Shown here piece by piece: positions 25,902 to 34,968 of a stretch of DNA of 64,000 bases. Origin of the DNA: Mariniblastus sp. (lineage in GTDB: Bacteria; Planctomycetota; Planctomycetia; Pirellulales; Pirellulaceae); assembly GCA_029247405.1 (NCBI GenBank), contig JAQWLH010000026.1, positions 1 through 64,000 on the forward strand, given 5' to 3'. How positions within the stretch are numbered: the stretch's first letter is position 1; the number at the start of each line of letters is the position of its first letter. Made by a program: the position numbers and the translations under genes. Under the pieces are notes generated by a model. That model had not been told where the DNA came from. It saw nothing but the letters and a program-made list of their open reading frames with translations, and ran no database searches.

Positions 25902-27032
25902 TTAGCGTGAATAGCGTGGCAGCATTTTCACTTCTGGCATAAGCGGTTGTAACTCAGCATCCGGTACATAAATCGGTTCAAGATGTCCCGCGGACTTAAC
26001 CGAGCTGGATTGAATCCTATCAATTCGATTGGCCATCTCAGCAAGTTCACGTTTTAGACGCGTTACTTCGTTGTCGATTGGCTCTGCAGGCAAACCATAC
26101 CAAGCCCTGGTTTTGATTGGGTCAGGAACTCTTGCCATCGCCGCTACCATATTTCTCTCCCAAGTCGAAACAGCACGGTGAAGCGAATTACTACTGGCCG
26201 CGATCAGCTTAAGCTGCTGAAAATTTCGATTTTGGTTGTGGTAAATTGGACGCATCCACGTCTCAAGCCTATCCAGCGTTTCAGTATAGGTGTTGGCCCG
26301 AACAAGTTTTAATTCCAGTTCCTGGACTGACTTGGCGTGTTGTAATTTGAGGTCCAAAATTTTCGCATCGGCACTTTCGAGAGCTTTCTGAGCAACCAAT
26401 TTCATGGCAGATTCAATGGCTTTTTGTTTGTCTTCAACACTTGAATTACTATTTTCAAGGGATGCGGCCAGCAGTTGGGCAATTTGTTGACAGTATACGT
26501 CGGCATCATTTTGGGCTGGATTCATATCAGTGGCCGGCGGGCTACAGTCAACGCACCCGACACACTCCATGCACGGCAAGGACTCCGATAGCACCTTCGA
26601 CTCCCGCTCAACAATGGTTATATCGCAGCCGCCACCACAGTTTTTCAGATCACAAGGGCAAGTCATTAGCGCCGCCCACTCGTCAGCATCTTCACATGCT
26701 TTTTCAAGTTCCGATTCTGAGGCAGTCATTTTGAGACTGCAACAACATTTAGCATCACAGGTGCCGTCACAGGGCACGATAAAATCATTCACCTGCCCGA
26801 TTTGTCTCAGGTCGATTTTGATTTGCTTTTTAAGAATCACATCGTCAAGAAGCGAGAGAAACAACGGCGCTTCCTGATCGGAATTCGTCGTCGAAAGTGG
26901 CATCGGAGGTGCTGGAATCATCGGCAGAGGTGGCGTTGTCTGAGCGATAGCAGAGGCGGCAAAACCGAATGAAAGTACGATCGAACCAGCAATAATCCCT
27001 CTACACATTCGTGACGCTGACTTCCGCGACAT
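25902..27032 (-). CDS. Cys-rich secreted protein with coiled coil
   Basis: The ATG at 27032 was chosen over a longer frame because AAAGGAG lies 6 bases upstream and a clean signal peptide follows (ending SAIAQT). The 376-residue protein has a middle section with about twenty Cys (for example CDGTCDAKCCC, CPCDLKNCGGGC, CMECVGCVDC), then a long helical, coiled-coil-like region (about residues 200-260, KAIESAMKLVAQKALESADA) and a final heptad segment (RLKRELAEMANRIDRI). Disulfide-linked structure outside the cytoplasm is likely. I do not recognise a named family. Confidence 0.7.
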   Translation of the reverse strand: MSRKSASRMCRGIIAGSIVLSFGFAASAIAQTTPPLPMIPAPPMPLSTTNSDQEAPLFLSLLDDVILKKQIKIDLRQIGQVNDFIVPCDGTCDAKCCCSLKMTASESELEKACEDADEWAALMTCPCDLKNCGGGCDITIVERESKVLSESLPCMECVGCVDCSPPATDMNPAQNDADVYCQQIAQLLAASLENSNSSVEDKQKAIESAMKLVAQKALESADAKILDLKLQHAKSVQELELKLVRANTYTETLDRLETWMRPIYHNQNRNFQQLKLIAASSNSLHRAVSTWERNMVAAMARVPDPIKTRAWYGLPAEPIDNEVTRLKRELAEMANRIDRIQSSSVKSAGHLEPIYVPDAELQPLMPEVKMLPRYSR

Positions 27033-27235
27033 GACTAACTCCTTTAGTTCACTTTTTTTGACAGGCCCTCTTGGCGTATTTGTGATAATCAACCGGCAAT
27101 TTTCCGACAATACGAATCCTTACAGGTTGTTGGGGACATTCGCACGAAGTGCTATCATCAAGGTCGTAAAAAATCATTCACCTGGCCCCGCTGCTCGCTA
27201 GCGGACTCAAACTTCACTCGCGAAAAAGCGACACA

Positions 27236-27511
27236 ATGACACAAGAACTCAATTTTAATTTAGCCGAGATGATCCGATGTCCGGTAACTAAATCCGATTT
27301 AACAAAAGCAATGCCGGAACTCTTGGCGACAGTCAATGAGGCAATCGCTCAAGGTCTGGTCGTCAATCAAGTTGGGCAACTAGTCGAGGTTAAGGTCGAG
27401 AGTGGCTATGTGAATGAAGACGCTTCGCTATTGCTTCCCATCCGCGGTGGCATCGTCATCCTGATCTCTGACGAGGCAATTCCGCTCGATCAGTTGACGC
27501 TGCAAAACTAG
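27236..27511 (+). CDS. Trm112-like small protein
   Basis: A 91-residue protein resembling the Trm112/UPF0434 family: a C-P-V-T-K-S-D-L start of the zinc-ribbon-like domain and the closing LLPIRGGIVILISDEAIPL. In eukaryotes Trm112 activates methyltransferases; bacterial relatives are small partner or stability proteins of unclear role. The usual second Cys of the CP-x-C pair is missing, so zinc binding is doubtful. It is followed 29 bases later by a HIT-family gene. Confidence 0.75.
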   Translation: MTQELNFNLAEMIRCPVTKSDLTKAMPELLATVNEAIAQGLVVNQVGQLVEVKVESGYVNEDASLLLPIRGGIVILISDEAIPLDQLTLQN

Positions 27512-27540
27512 TTTTCATTGATTTCGATTGGGGCCCAAAC

Positions 27541-27891
27541 ATGAGCGACGAGAAAACAATTTTCAAAAAGATCATCGACCGAGAAATACCCGCTAACATC
27601 ATTTTCGAAGACGATCACTGCATCGCCTTCTATGATGTTTCGCCACAGGCTCCGGTCCACGTTCTATTGATTCCCAAAGAAGAAATCGAAAACGTGGCAG
27701 CATTACAATTAGAAAACAAGGAGCTTGCCGGCCATCTGTTACTGACAGCTGGTAAAGTCGCAAGAGAACTTGGAATAGATCAAGCGGGCTATCGAGTGGT
27801 TGCCAACTGTGGAGCCGATGGCGGCCAATCGGTTGACCATTTACATTTGCACATTCTAGCCGGGCGGCAGCTCAAATGGCCGCCGGGTTAA
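27541..27891 (+). CDS. HIT family (Hint-type) nucleotide hydrolase
   Basis: A 116-residue Hint-like protein with the start IFKKIIDREIPANIIFEDD, PVHVLLIPK, and the histidine triad HLHLHIL near residue 101. Hint proteins hydrolyse purine nucleoside phosphoramidates such as AMP-lysine. Length and both ends match the family (C-terminus RQLKWPPG). Probably co-transcribed with the Trm112-like gene. Confidence 0.95.
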   Translation: MSDEKTIFKKIIDREIPANIIFEDDHCIAFYDVSPQAPVHVLLIPKEEIENVAALQLENKELAGHLLLTAGKVARELGIDQAGYRVVANCGADGGQSVDHLHLHILAGRQLKWPPG

Positions 27892-27953
27892 CCAGCGGCA
27901 TTTAGAGACAAGGCAGCGTGAATCAAATCCAAGAAAGGTAAACTGGAAAACGC

Positions 27954-28562
27954 CTAGCGACGCATTCTGTCGATTCGCTGATTCATCATTGTTGAAGATC
28001 GCGTCATCGGATCGACAGTGGGAATACGTCCGGCGACTCGAGTTGAGCTTGTAATTGAGCTGCGTGCATCACAGGTTGCACATCCAGTCTCGACGTGACT
28101 GCTGATATCTTCTTCGCCGAGATACTCTTCGCCAAAATATTCTTCGCTGCCCCCACCATCGCAAGAAAAGTCTCCACAGCCGCAGGGTGATGACGATTCA
28201 GCACCTGTACAGAACCTTCCCCCGTAAAGATTTCCGAGGATCGTACCGGGTGTCCAGCAGAACGGACGACACGGAGTCGCTCCCCCCACCCATTGATCAC
28301 CACAACATGGATCGGCTGCATCAGGAGGCGTACTCATCCACTCACCGACATAGGCCTCACCACATCCGCTTCCACAAACGAGTGAGCGTCGGAGATTACG
28401 CATATTTTGGATCGGAGTCCCAAGCATGACTCCTCCCTGCCCTACCCCAGCACAGTCGCTGCAGCCCATTGGGACACGACAGCCAACGCCAATCGGGCCG
28501 CAACAACCAACAGAAAAAAGACTGATTGCAGCACATGAAATTAACAAAGCAAAACGCGTCAT
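27954..28562 (-). CDS. Cys-rich lipoprotein-like exported protein
   Basis: About 202 residues. The N-terminus MTRFALLISCAAISLFSVGC is a lipoprotein-type signal (lipobox F-S-V-G-C), so the mature chain would start at a lipidated Cys. The protein then has about twenty further Cys in pairs and clusters (CSDC, CGSGCG, CCGD, CGCGDFSC), Gly-rich stretches, and an acidic repeat E-E-Y-F-G-E-E-Y-L-G-E-E. The start at 28562 uses an ATG; the frame is open one codon further to a TTG. No family recognised. It is the second Cys-rich exported protein within 3 kb. Confidence 0.7.
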   Translation of the reverse strand: MTRFALLISCAAISLFSVGCCGPIGVGCRVPMGCSDCAGVGQGGVMLGTPIQNMRNLRRSLVCGSGCGEAYVGEWMSTPPDAADPCCGDQWVGGATPCRPFCWTPGTILGNLYGGRFCTGAESSSPCGCGDFSCDGGGSEEYFGEEYLGEEDISSHVETGCATCDARSSITSSTRVAGRIPTVDPMTRSSTMMNQRIDRMRR

Positions 28563-28766
28563 CAAATCGCCCCCTAGCGAAAACTTATCCGTCGCAGATG
28601 TACGTTGAAAAGTTATCGGCTAGAAAGCCTTGGTTAATCCAAAAATTCCGTACAATTAAAAGAGTTTACCCGGTTTGACTTTTAACTCATGCTGTCGCCG
28701 GTTCGCTTTGCGAGCATTTCGGGCGAAGCAACCTGCTGTCACTTTAAGCCATCGAAAGACCATCCC

Positions 28767-29225
28767 ATGCACTCTCCACCAAGCTTGCTGCCCGCCCTCT
28801 CTTTGAGCAGGATTTGCTTTATTTTTGCCATCGGGATTTTCGCTTGCACTTTAGCGGGTTGCGGAAATGCAAATCGTTTGAAAATTGTCGGTAATTGGGG
28901 AATCACTCAAGCCGACGAGGTAATGGACCGGATTGAGGCCTCAGAAACCACGTCAGACGAATCTCAGGAATCGAGGATGCTGTTAACATTCCATCGAAAC
29001 GGGCGACTTGAGACCAAAACAAAGATGGGATCAGTGGATCAAAAAAAGCAGGGAGCTTGGAAGATGGTTTCTTTTGACCCGGCCAAAAATTCCATGGTTA
29101 TTTCCTGCGAAATAAACACGCAAACCTCGGAGCACACGATCTCTTTTGTCGATGAAAATACTATTGAGCTAGTTCCGCCCAACATGGCGGGTGTGACAAT
29201 GAAATTAAAATTCAAACGGCAATAA
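28767..29225 (+). CDS. Small lipoprotein, lipocalin-like pattern
   Basis: A 152-residue protein starting MHSPPSLLPALSL, with a lipobox TLAGC about residue 31. Mature part: ~120 residues with the order I-V-G-N-W, F-H-R-N-G-R-L-E-T, G-A-W-K and a closing strand MKLKFKR, an up-and-down beta pattern. It resembles the next gene, whose product also begins with a G-V-W strand and has D-G-T-V and G-Q-W-K. Function unknown; both are probably periplasmic lipoproteins. Confidence 0.7.
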   Translation: MHSPPSLLPALSLSRICFIFAIGIFACTLAGCGNANRLKIVGNWGITQADEVMDRIEASETTSDESQESRMLLTFHRNGRLETKTKMGSVDQKKQGAWKMVSFDPAKNSMVISCEINTQTSEHTISFVDENTIELVPPNMAGVTMKLKFKRQ

Positions 29226-29253
29226 GTCGTGCGATGGCGAGAGGGAATTTGCT

Positions 29254-29901
29254 GTGATCAACCTAAATACTGTAAAAAAACGTGTCGCCTCCAAACTGAT
29301 CATTGCACTTAGCTGCAGTTTCTTACTCTGTGTTTCCGGCTGCAGCAAACCGACCAGCAGTGAACCTAAATCATCATCCGCCCCGGACGCGACAAAGCCG
29401 CAACTCCAAGATCAGGTTGCCAGCATTTCACCGCAATTGTTAACGGGTGTCTGGTTAGGTCAAGCGAGCCTTGATGTCGAGAAACTCGAACGGAAGATTG
29501 AAAACCTTCCTCCGCAGCAGCAACAAGTCGTTGCCGCCAAAGCCAATAGTTTCCTTTCGACGGTCATGGCGATGGATTTCCGCAGCGACGGTACTGTTGA
29601 AAACGAAATTGAAATCATTTCCATTGACGGTCAATCACTGCGAGACGGATCAGTGGGCCAGTGGAAAGTTCTGGATTCAACGGCGGAAGGTTTGATGGTT
29701 GAAACTGAGGAGCAACTCGACAATGGCACAGTGGCCAAGGACAAGATGTTTTACCGATTTTTTGATAATGGGAACCAGGTGGCCATCGCCGCTCGGGTGA
29801 GTGAAGATTTAGCAGGTTGCGACACCGTGATCGTATTTGAAAGGCGGACGCCTACTCCTACCAATGTCGCCGCTGGCGATGCAAAAACTCAAACAAAATA
29901 G
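29254..29901 (+). CDS. Lipoprotein, probable distant paralog of the preceding gene
   Basis: A 215-residue protein starting with GTG at 29254; lipobox V-S-G-C at about residues 27-30. After a Ser/Pro-rich linker the domain has LLTGVWLGQA, F-R-S-D-G-T-V-E-N, G-Q-W-K-V and a final strand VIVFERR, the same order as in the preceding lipoprotein. The gap to that gene is 28 bases, so they are probably one transcript. Confidence 0.7.
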   Translation: MINLNTVKKRVASKLIIALSCSFLLCVSGCSKPTSSEPKSSSAPDATKPQLQDQVASISPQLLTGVWLGQASLDVEKLERKIENLPPQQQQVVAAKANSFLSTVMAMDFRSDGTVENEIEIISIDGQSLRDGSVGQWKVLDSTAEGLMVETEEQLDNGTVAKDKMFYRFFDNGNQVAIAARVSEDLAGCDTVIVFERRTPTPTNVAAGDAKTQTK

Positions 29902-29987
29902 AGTTCTAGCTGCAATTTTGCGACTGGTCCATTTTGCTCGATTGACTTGGGTGCTTAGAATACGGGTTTCTCGTATTTGGATTTTGT

Positions 29988-30485
29988 ATGTTGCAGGAAC
30001 CCATCCCACCGGGCACGATGCTGCGGAGCTTCTTGACTGTGAGTTCAAGTCTGGTCCTGACGGTGGTTTCATCCATTGTTGCCACCTTCGGATTGGGGCT
30101 AACTTGTTTCCCTCAATTCAAAAAGTATTACGATGCCGGGGATGAAGCGCTTCAGGCGGTCATGTCCAACAATCCCAGTGATGCAATCCCACCCTTGATG
30201 TTTTGGTCTGCGGTGCTGCTGACCGCAGTTGCCTGTTTGGCGATCGGCTATTACATCATCAAGACTGCGCCCTTTTCGCATTTTGCTCACGCTATTTTTG
30301 TCGCCGTTTTACTGTTCATCTACTATTTGCAAACAGCGATTGCCGATCCGCCAGCCAAAAAAACGATGACGCTGGTCTACATGATCGTCTTCCCCATGGC
30401 AATTTTGATTGGCGCTCAATGGACCATCAATCGAATGGTGCGCAAACACGAATCCGAACAAGCAAGAATGCTCGACGAAGGTTGA
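29988..30485 (+). CDS. Small four-helix membrane protein
   Basis: A 165-residue protein with about four hydrophobic segments (residues ~14-38, 68-88, 95-114, 121-143) and a basic/acidic C-terminal tail. No known motif. It ends 7 bases before the TrkH gene starts, so the two are probably co-transcribed and the protein could be an accessory subunit; this is inference from position. Confidence 0.65.
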   Translation: MLQEPIPPGTMLRSFLTVSSSLVLTVVSSIVATFGLGLTCFPQFKKYYDAGDEALQAVMSNNPSDAIPPLMFWSAVLLTAVACLAIGYYIIKTAPFSHFAHAIFVAVLLFIYYLQTAIADPPAKKTMTLVYMIVFPMAILIGAQWTINRMVRKHESEQARMLDEG

Positions 30486-30492
30486 CCACTCC

Positions 30493-32379
30493 ATGAATTT
30501 TCGGTTGCTTTCAAAATTACTTGGCATCCTCGCGATGCTTATCGGCGGCTTTATGCTGTTTAGCCTGATCTGGGCTGATCCGAACTTTGGTATCCGTACT
30601 GACCCGGTTGTTCAAGTCGATCGCCCTGAAACAGATGGTGTCTGGGGGCTCATTTACAGCGCGGTGATCTGCTGGGCCTGCGGTGGATTGATGCTGTGGT
30701 TTGGACGGCCATCTGACACAAAGATCTATCGTAAAGAAGCAATGGCGGTTGTAGGTTTGAGCTGGGTGCTTGCTACATTTTTGGGTGCCCTGCCCTACAT
30801 GCTCAGTGGAACGTGTCGTGGCCCCTCTGTGCGTGTCTTTGCATCAGAAAATGCCGTCTTGGTCGCCGCATCGCGATTGCAGCCATGGAAAAGCTGGGAT
30901 GTGATTGACGCCAATGGTGAACACGCTGTTGATGAAAAAGAACTCAGTGTCCTCAAGGCAATTTCTGAATCAACTGCCCGTGGATTAACCAAACGCCAGC
31001 TATCGATCGAAACGGAACTAGCTGACGCGGCCGAAGTTTTTGATGCACTTAATAAGGTTGCCCCATGGGATAAATGGTTAGCGGCACCTGGTGAAGATTT
31101 AGACGCCCCCGCAGATCGGTCTTCAAACTACCGACTCGAGTGGGTTCGCATGGGCGTAGTTGATTCAATGTTCGAATCACAATCCGGTTTCAGTACGACG
31201 GGGGCAACGGTACTTTGTGATCTCGAAGACCCACATCTTGTCCCACACTGTATTCTGTTCTGGAGATCGAGCACACATTTTCTGGGTGGGTTGGGAATCA
31301 TCGTTCTGTTTGTGGTTTTGCTGGGACAAGGCTCTGCAGGAAAGGCACTCATGAGAGCGGAAATGCCGGGACCCACTCAAGATACTGTCAAAGCAAGGAT
31401 GCAACACTCCGCTTGGCTATTTGCTGCAATGTACGTTGGATTAAATCTGGTTTTGGCCCTGATTCTCAAATCGCTGGGCATGTCCGTTTTCGATTCAATT
31501 TGTCACGCGTTTGCCACCATGGCGACGGGTGGATTCAGCACCTACAACGCCAGTCTGGGCCACTTCGTACAAGCGGGCGCGAATGGCCAGGTGATTGAAT
31601 ATGTCGTGATCGTCTTCATGATTCTCGCAGGTGCCAATTTCACGTTGTTATTCCTGGTCCTTGCCGGAAACCCGATTCAACTCATTCGGGACATCGAATT
31701 CAGAACCTATATTTGCATTATCACGTTAGTGACTGCCGCGATTATTGTCTTTGGTGTTCTGGGACATGATCAGGATTTTTCCACGGCGGAAAAAGGGTTT
31801 CGCAATGGCCTGTTTCAAGTCGTGTCAATCATCACGACCACGGGATATGGTACGGCCGATTTTGACCAGTGGAATCAATTTAGCCGCGCTCTTTTACTCT
31901 TACTGATGTTCGTCGGCGGTTGTGCGGGCAGCACGGGGGGGGGAATGAAAGTGATCCGACACATCCTGTTCTTCAAAATTCTTTCGATCGAAATCAACAA
32001 CGCTTACCAACCCAAAGAGGTCCGACTTTTGAAGATTGGCGGCAAAACGACCGAAGACCAGACACTACGACACTCGATTCTAGTTTATTTTTGTTTAATC
32101 AGCTTGCTGTTTGTCTTTGGTTTCTTTGTTGTCATGATGGTTGAGCCCGATACGACATGGGGAGTCGACCCCACCAATAAACTGATCGATTCGGCCAGTG
32201 CTGTCGCCGCGACTCTAAATAATATCGGGCCAGGACTGGGTGTTGTGGGAGCCACGGAAAACTATTCGAATTTTAGCTTTATCTCAAAATCACTTTTTAT
32301 CTGGCTCATGATGCTGGGCCGACTAGAAGTCTTTCCCATCTTGGTTTTGTTCGTCAGCCGGTTCTGGCGCGACCAATAG
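30493..32379 (+). CDS. trkH: TrkH-family potassium transporter with large insertion
   Basis: A 628-residue TrkH/KtrB-type cation transporter. The start at 30493 was chosen because the upstream in-frame part overlaps the preceding gene. Four filter loops are visible: FSTTGATV (233-240), MATGGFSTYNAS, TTTGYGTADFDQW and NNIGPGLGVVG. Between L-P-Y-M-L-S-G (residues 100-106) and the first filter lies about 110 mostly hydrophilic residues (107-218) that family members normally lack. A TrkA-type regulatory partner is not seen nearby. Confidence 0.9.
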   Translation: MNFRLLSKLLGILAMLIGGFMLFSLIWADPNFGIRTDPVVQVDRPETDGVWGLIYSAVICWACGGLMLWFGRPSDTKIYRKEAMAVVGLSWVLATFLGALPYMLSGTCRGPSVRVFASENAVLVAASRLQPWKSWDVIDANGEHAVDEKELSVLKAISESTARGLTKRQLSIETELADAAEVFDALNKVAPWDKWLAAPGEDLDAPADRSSNYRLEWVRMGVVDSMFESQSGFSTTGATVLCDLEDPHLVPHCILFWRSSTHFLGGLGIIVLFVVLLGQGSAGKALMRAEMPGPTQDTVKARMQHSAWLFAAMYVGLNLVLALILKSLGMSVFDSICHAFATMATGGFSTYNASLGHFVQAGANGQVIEYVVIVFMILAGANFTLLFLVLAGNPIQLIRDIEFRTYICIITLVTAAIIVFGVLGHDQDFSTAEKGFRNGLFQVVSIITTTGYGTADFDQWNQFSRALLLLLMFVGGCAGSTGGGMKVIRHILFFKILSIEINNAYQPKEVRLLKIGGKTTEDQTLRHSILVYFCLISLLFVFGFFVVMMVEPDTTWGVDPTNKLIDSASAVAATLNNIGPGLGVVGATENYSNFSFISKSLFIWLMMLGRLEVFPILVLFVSRFWRDQ

Positions 32380-32595
32380 ATGCGATCAAACATTTTGGAA
32401 TAGTTACCTTAACACCAACGGAATGAACCACCTAAAAAACGAAACGACTTGCCGCTTGCTCGACAAATCATGTGTTTCATGTGCTCACTTTGGCAGATCC
32501 AAAGGTAACCGCCACCTGAATGTTGTAAGATTTAGACCAAGCACCCTCTCGCTGCATCAACAAATAAGCGACACCCCCAATTCCTCCAACCATCA

Positions 32596-33105
32596 TTGAG
32601 TCATTTGAGTAGCCAATCCCACACGAATACTCCTACTGCCCCCTTGGCTGAATCGGTCCAGATTGTTTTGGATCCGAAATACGTCCGGAGTGAGACCGCG
32701 GTTCATTTTATCTTCCTGATCATGGCAGCAATCGTCTTGCTGCTTTCTTTCTTAATGCGTAGCGAAGGCGAAACGTCCGTTTTTCTTCCCGGCTTTAGCA
32801 CTGCCATGCCCGAAACATGTTCGGCGCGTCGGCTGCTCGGGATCGATTGCCCCGGCTGTGGAATGACTCGTGCATTCATCTCCATCAGCGCTGGGCAATT
32901 TGCAAGGGCATGGCATTTCAACCCAGTAAGTTTTGCCTTTTACCTCTTCGTGGTTGCACAAATCCCGTGGCACTTGATTCAGATTTCCCGTCTGCGAAAA
33001 CAACGCTATCCAATCACGACCGCATGGGCTTATCTTGCCCCAATCCTTATGGTCGTTATCCTCACGGCACATTGGATTTGGAAACTTCTAACCCAGATAG
33101 GTTAG
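32596..33105 (+). CDS. DUF2752 membrane protein
   Basis: A 169-residue protein. The family signature C-x-G-x-D-C-P-G-C-G-M-T-R-A-F appears as LLGIDCPGCGMTRAF around residues 86-100, preceded by a hydrophobic segment (FIFLIMAAIVLLLSFLM) and followed by two more. DUF2752 proteins are small membrane proteins of unknown function. The start is a TTG at 32596; a later ATG is possible but would lose part of the N-terminus. The downstream hydrolase gene starts 38 bases later. Confidence 0.8.
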   Translation: MSHLSSQSHTNTPTAPLAESVQIVLDPKYVRSETAVHFIFLIMAAIVLLLSFLMRSEGETSVFLPGFSTAMPETCSARRLLGIDCPGCGMTRAFISISAGQFARAWHFNPVSFAFYLFVVAQIPWHLIQISRLRKQRYPITTAWAYLAPILMVVILTAHWIWKLLTQIG

Positions 33106-33143
33106 TATTCGACATTGAAAAGCTGCTCATTGCGACTGATATC

Positions 33144-33977
33144 ATGAATCCAAAGAAAATTGACATCGGAGGATCACATCTTGATGTCATCGACGTCGGC
33201 GAGGGGCCGACGATCTTGTTTGTCCATGGCTTTCCTCTCGATCATCGGATGTGGAAGTTTCAGATTGAACATTTGGCGGAGAAGTTTCGGCTCATTTGTC
33301 CTGACTTGCCTGGCTTTGGCAAGAGTCCGGCCTCACACAATCGACCAACCATGCGAGGATTTGCCGAGGACCTCGCGGCGCTATTGAATGCATTGAATAT
33401 CGAGCAACCAGTTTGCTACTGCGGTCTTTCAATGGGCGGATACATTGGCTGGCAGTTCCAAAAGTACTTTCCAGATCGTGTTTCGCGTTTAATCGCCTGC
33501 GACACACGCGCTGCCAGTGATACCGAGCAAGTCCGGCGAGCACGAAAGATTGCCGCCCAAACGGTAATGACGACGGGCGCTGCCCCCGTTGCAGAGAGCA
33601 TGATTGAAAAACTTTTCTATCACCGAAACGTCAAACACAACAAAAAAATGGTCACGGAGGTGCGCGAGGTTATTTCCAGCACTCAACCAAGTTCGATTGC
33701 TTCCGGCCAACTGGCGATGTCCGAGAGGCCCGACCAGACAGAACGACTGAGTCAGATCAACATTCCGACTTTGTTCGTCGTCGGTGAGTTCGACAAAATT
33801 ACCACGCCGCAAGAAGTGCAAGAGGACTCCAGCTTGGTTCCTAATTCAAGCCTGCTGATAATCCCCGATGCGGGACACTTACCGCCCTTGGAAAATCATA
33901 TTGAGTTCAATCGTGGTTTGCTTGAGTTCTTGAACCCTTCAATGCATTTGCCTTTGCCGCCGGAAAACGCCACCTAA
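33144..33977 (+). CDS. Alpha/beta hydrolase
   Basis: A 277-residue alpha/beta hydrolase starting MNPKKIDIGG; the longer open frame upstream lies inside the DUF2752 gene and was excluded. Motifs: VHGFPLDHRMW (oxyanion), PDLPGFGKS, the nucleophile elbow G-L-S-M-G-G near residue 97, VVGEFDKIT for the acid and DAGHLPPLE for the catalytic His. These are esterase/lipase or C-C hydrolase-like enzymes; the substrate is unknown. Confidence 0.88.
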   Translation: MNPKKIDIGGSHLDVIDVGEGPTILFVHGFPLDHRMWKFQIEHLAEKFRLICPDLPGFGKSPASHNRPTMRGFAEDLAALLNALNIEQPVCYCGLSMGGYIGWQFQKYFPDRVSRLIACDTRAASDTEQVRRARKIAAQTVMTTGAAPVAESMIEKLFYHRNVKHNKKMVTEVREVISSTQPSSIASGQLAMSERPDQTERLSQINIPTLFVVGEFDKITTPQEVQEDSSLVPNSSLLIIPDAGHLPPLENHIEFNRGLLEFLNPSMHLPLPPENAT

Positions 33978-34024
33978 GATCAAGCGAGAAAAACTGAAAC
34001 TTTGGCAAACCTCAGGCGGTTGAA

Positions 34025-34234
34025 TCACTTGTACCAACCAAAAGTAGCTTGTTGATTGAAACAACTTGATTCGGTCGCGATGACGGGTGAACGAGACTGT
34101 TGTTCGCGACGCTTTAACAATTCGGCTTGAAGTTCGTACTGACGCATGAGCCGAGGAATCAAGTCGCCGATACTTTGTAAACCTGTTCGTTGTTTGGCGG
34201 CGGAAAGTTGTGTTGTGTTGAGTGGCTTAATCAT
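34025..34234 (-). CDS. Small hypothetical protein
   Basis: A 69-residue protein beginning MIKPLNTTQLSAAKQRTGLQ, with a central helix (IGDLIPRLMRQYELQAELLKR). AAAGGA lies 8 bases before the ATG. No known motif. It is convergent with the alpha/beta hydrolase, whose stop is 47 bases away. The ribosome-binding site and helical content support it, but it could be spurious. Confidence 0.5.
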   Translation of the reverse strand: MIKPLNTTQLSAAKQRTGLQSIGDLIPRLMRQYELQAELLKRREQQSRSPVIATESSCFNQQATFGWYK

Positions 34235-34523
34235 TTCAAAATCCTTTATGTCAAAGTGACTTGGTCTGAAATAACTATTGGTAGGATGCGTGACACATTT
34301 GGTCCCTCAATAAATTTTTCTTGCGAAATAATTTTTTGGGGCAAAACATCGGTCGCGGCAGCCCTCACCAAGCTGGATTTTTTAAAAAACAAATGGACAT
34401 TCTTGCCGAGAAGGCAGTTTTGTGACCAAGTGTGTCACAACCAAGACACGATGAAATAGATGCTGAATTCAGAAAATTAATTTTGACGTGACAGACGATA
34501 ATTAGACCAATCAGTTTCTGAGT

Positions 34524-34706
34524 GGATCGCCATGTCGTCGCCCGGTTAAAAAACAGTGAGCGGTGTTCCAAATGGGTCGAGCAAACATTCCCACCTGTCA
34601 CCCTCGAAGGACACAGGCAATTTGCAACGGCATGGGTTGGCACCCGTTCAAGGGAGACTAAGCCACACCCGAGCCCTTAGAAAATTCGCACGTAAATTGG
34701 CGAGCC
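34524..34706 (+). ncRNA. ssrS: Candidate 6S RNA
   Basis: This stretch, in a 730-base region without a convincing gene, folds like 6S RNA, the RNA polymerase-binding regulator. A closing stem GGATCGCCA (34524-34532) / TGGCGAGCC (34698-34706) pairs at 8 of 9 positions. Inside is a large asymmetric bubble (25 bases on the 5' side, 48 on the 3' side; the 3' side can form AAGGG/CCCTT). A rod follows: GAGC (34558-34561)/GTTC, GGTG/CACC and CCAA/TTGG (34562-34571 with 34637-34644), GCAAA/TTTGC (34581-34585/34621-34625), and tip CCTGT/ACAGG (34594-34598/34613-34617). The 3' bubble has GTTCAAGGG, as in E. coli 6S RNA. Strand is inferred from that motif. A weak hairpin plus T-run lies near 34760-34778. 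Confidence 0.55.
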
Positions 34707-34968
34707 AAGAGCGTCACGGAGACCTGCCCATCAAAGCTGAGCGTAAAATTGAAAGACTCGCCCTTCGGCTGGTTTTTTGGCTTTCCCTGGCCAAAATGCG
34801 AATTTCGATCTCCAAGACATGAAATTCTACGACGAGACATCTACCATGCACCACGCCGACGACAAAATTGGACAAGCGCAGGAAATTCTCGCCAAGCTTA
34901 ACATTGACGCGATTTTTCAGCAGACCTAAAATCTTCTTCGCAAGGCTGATTTCGCTGACCCAAAATGA

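Noticed and set aside
34556-34822. Frames on both strands covering 34.36-34.82 kb
   Set aside because: They overlap the 6S-like fold, lack start signals and have no protein-like composition.
34819-34929. A 36-codon frame (MKFYDETSTMHHADDKIGQA...) between the 6S candidate and the VWA gene
   Set aside because: It has no ribosome-binding site and no recognisable motif; it may be chance.
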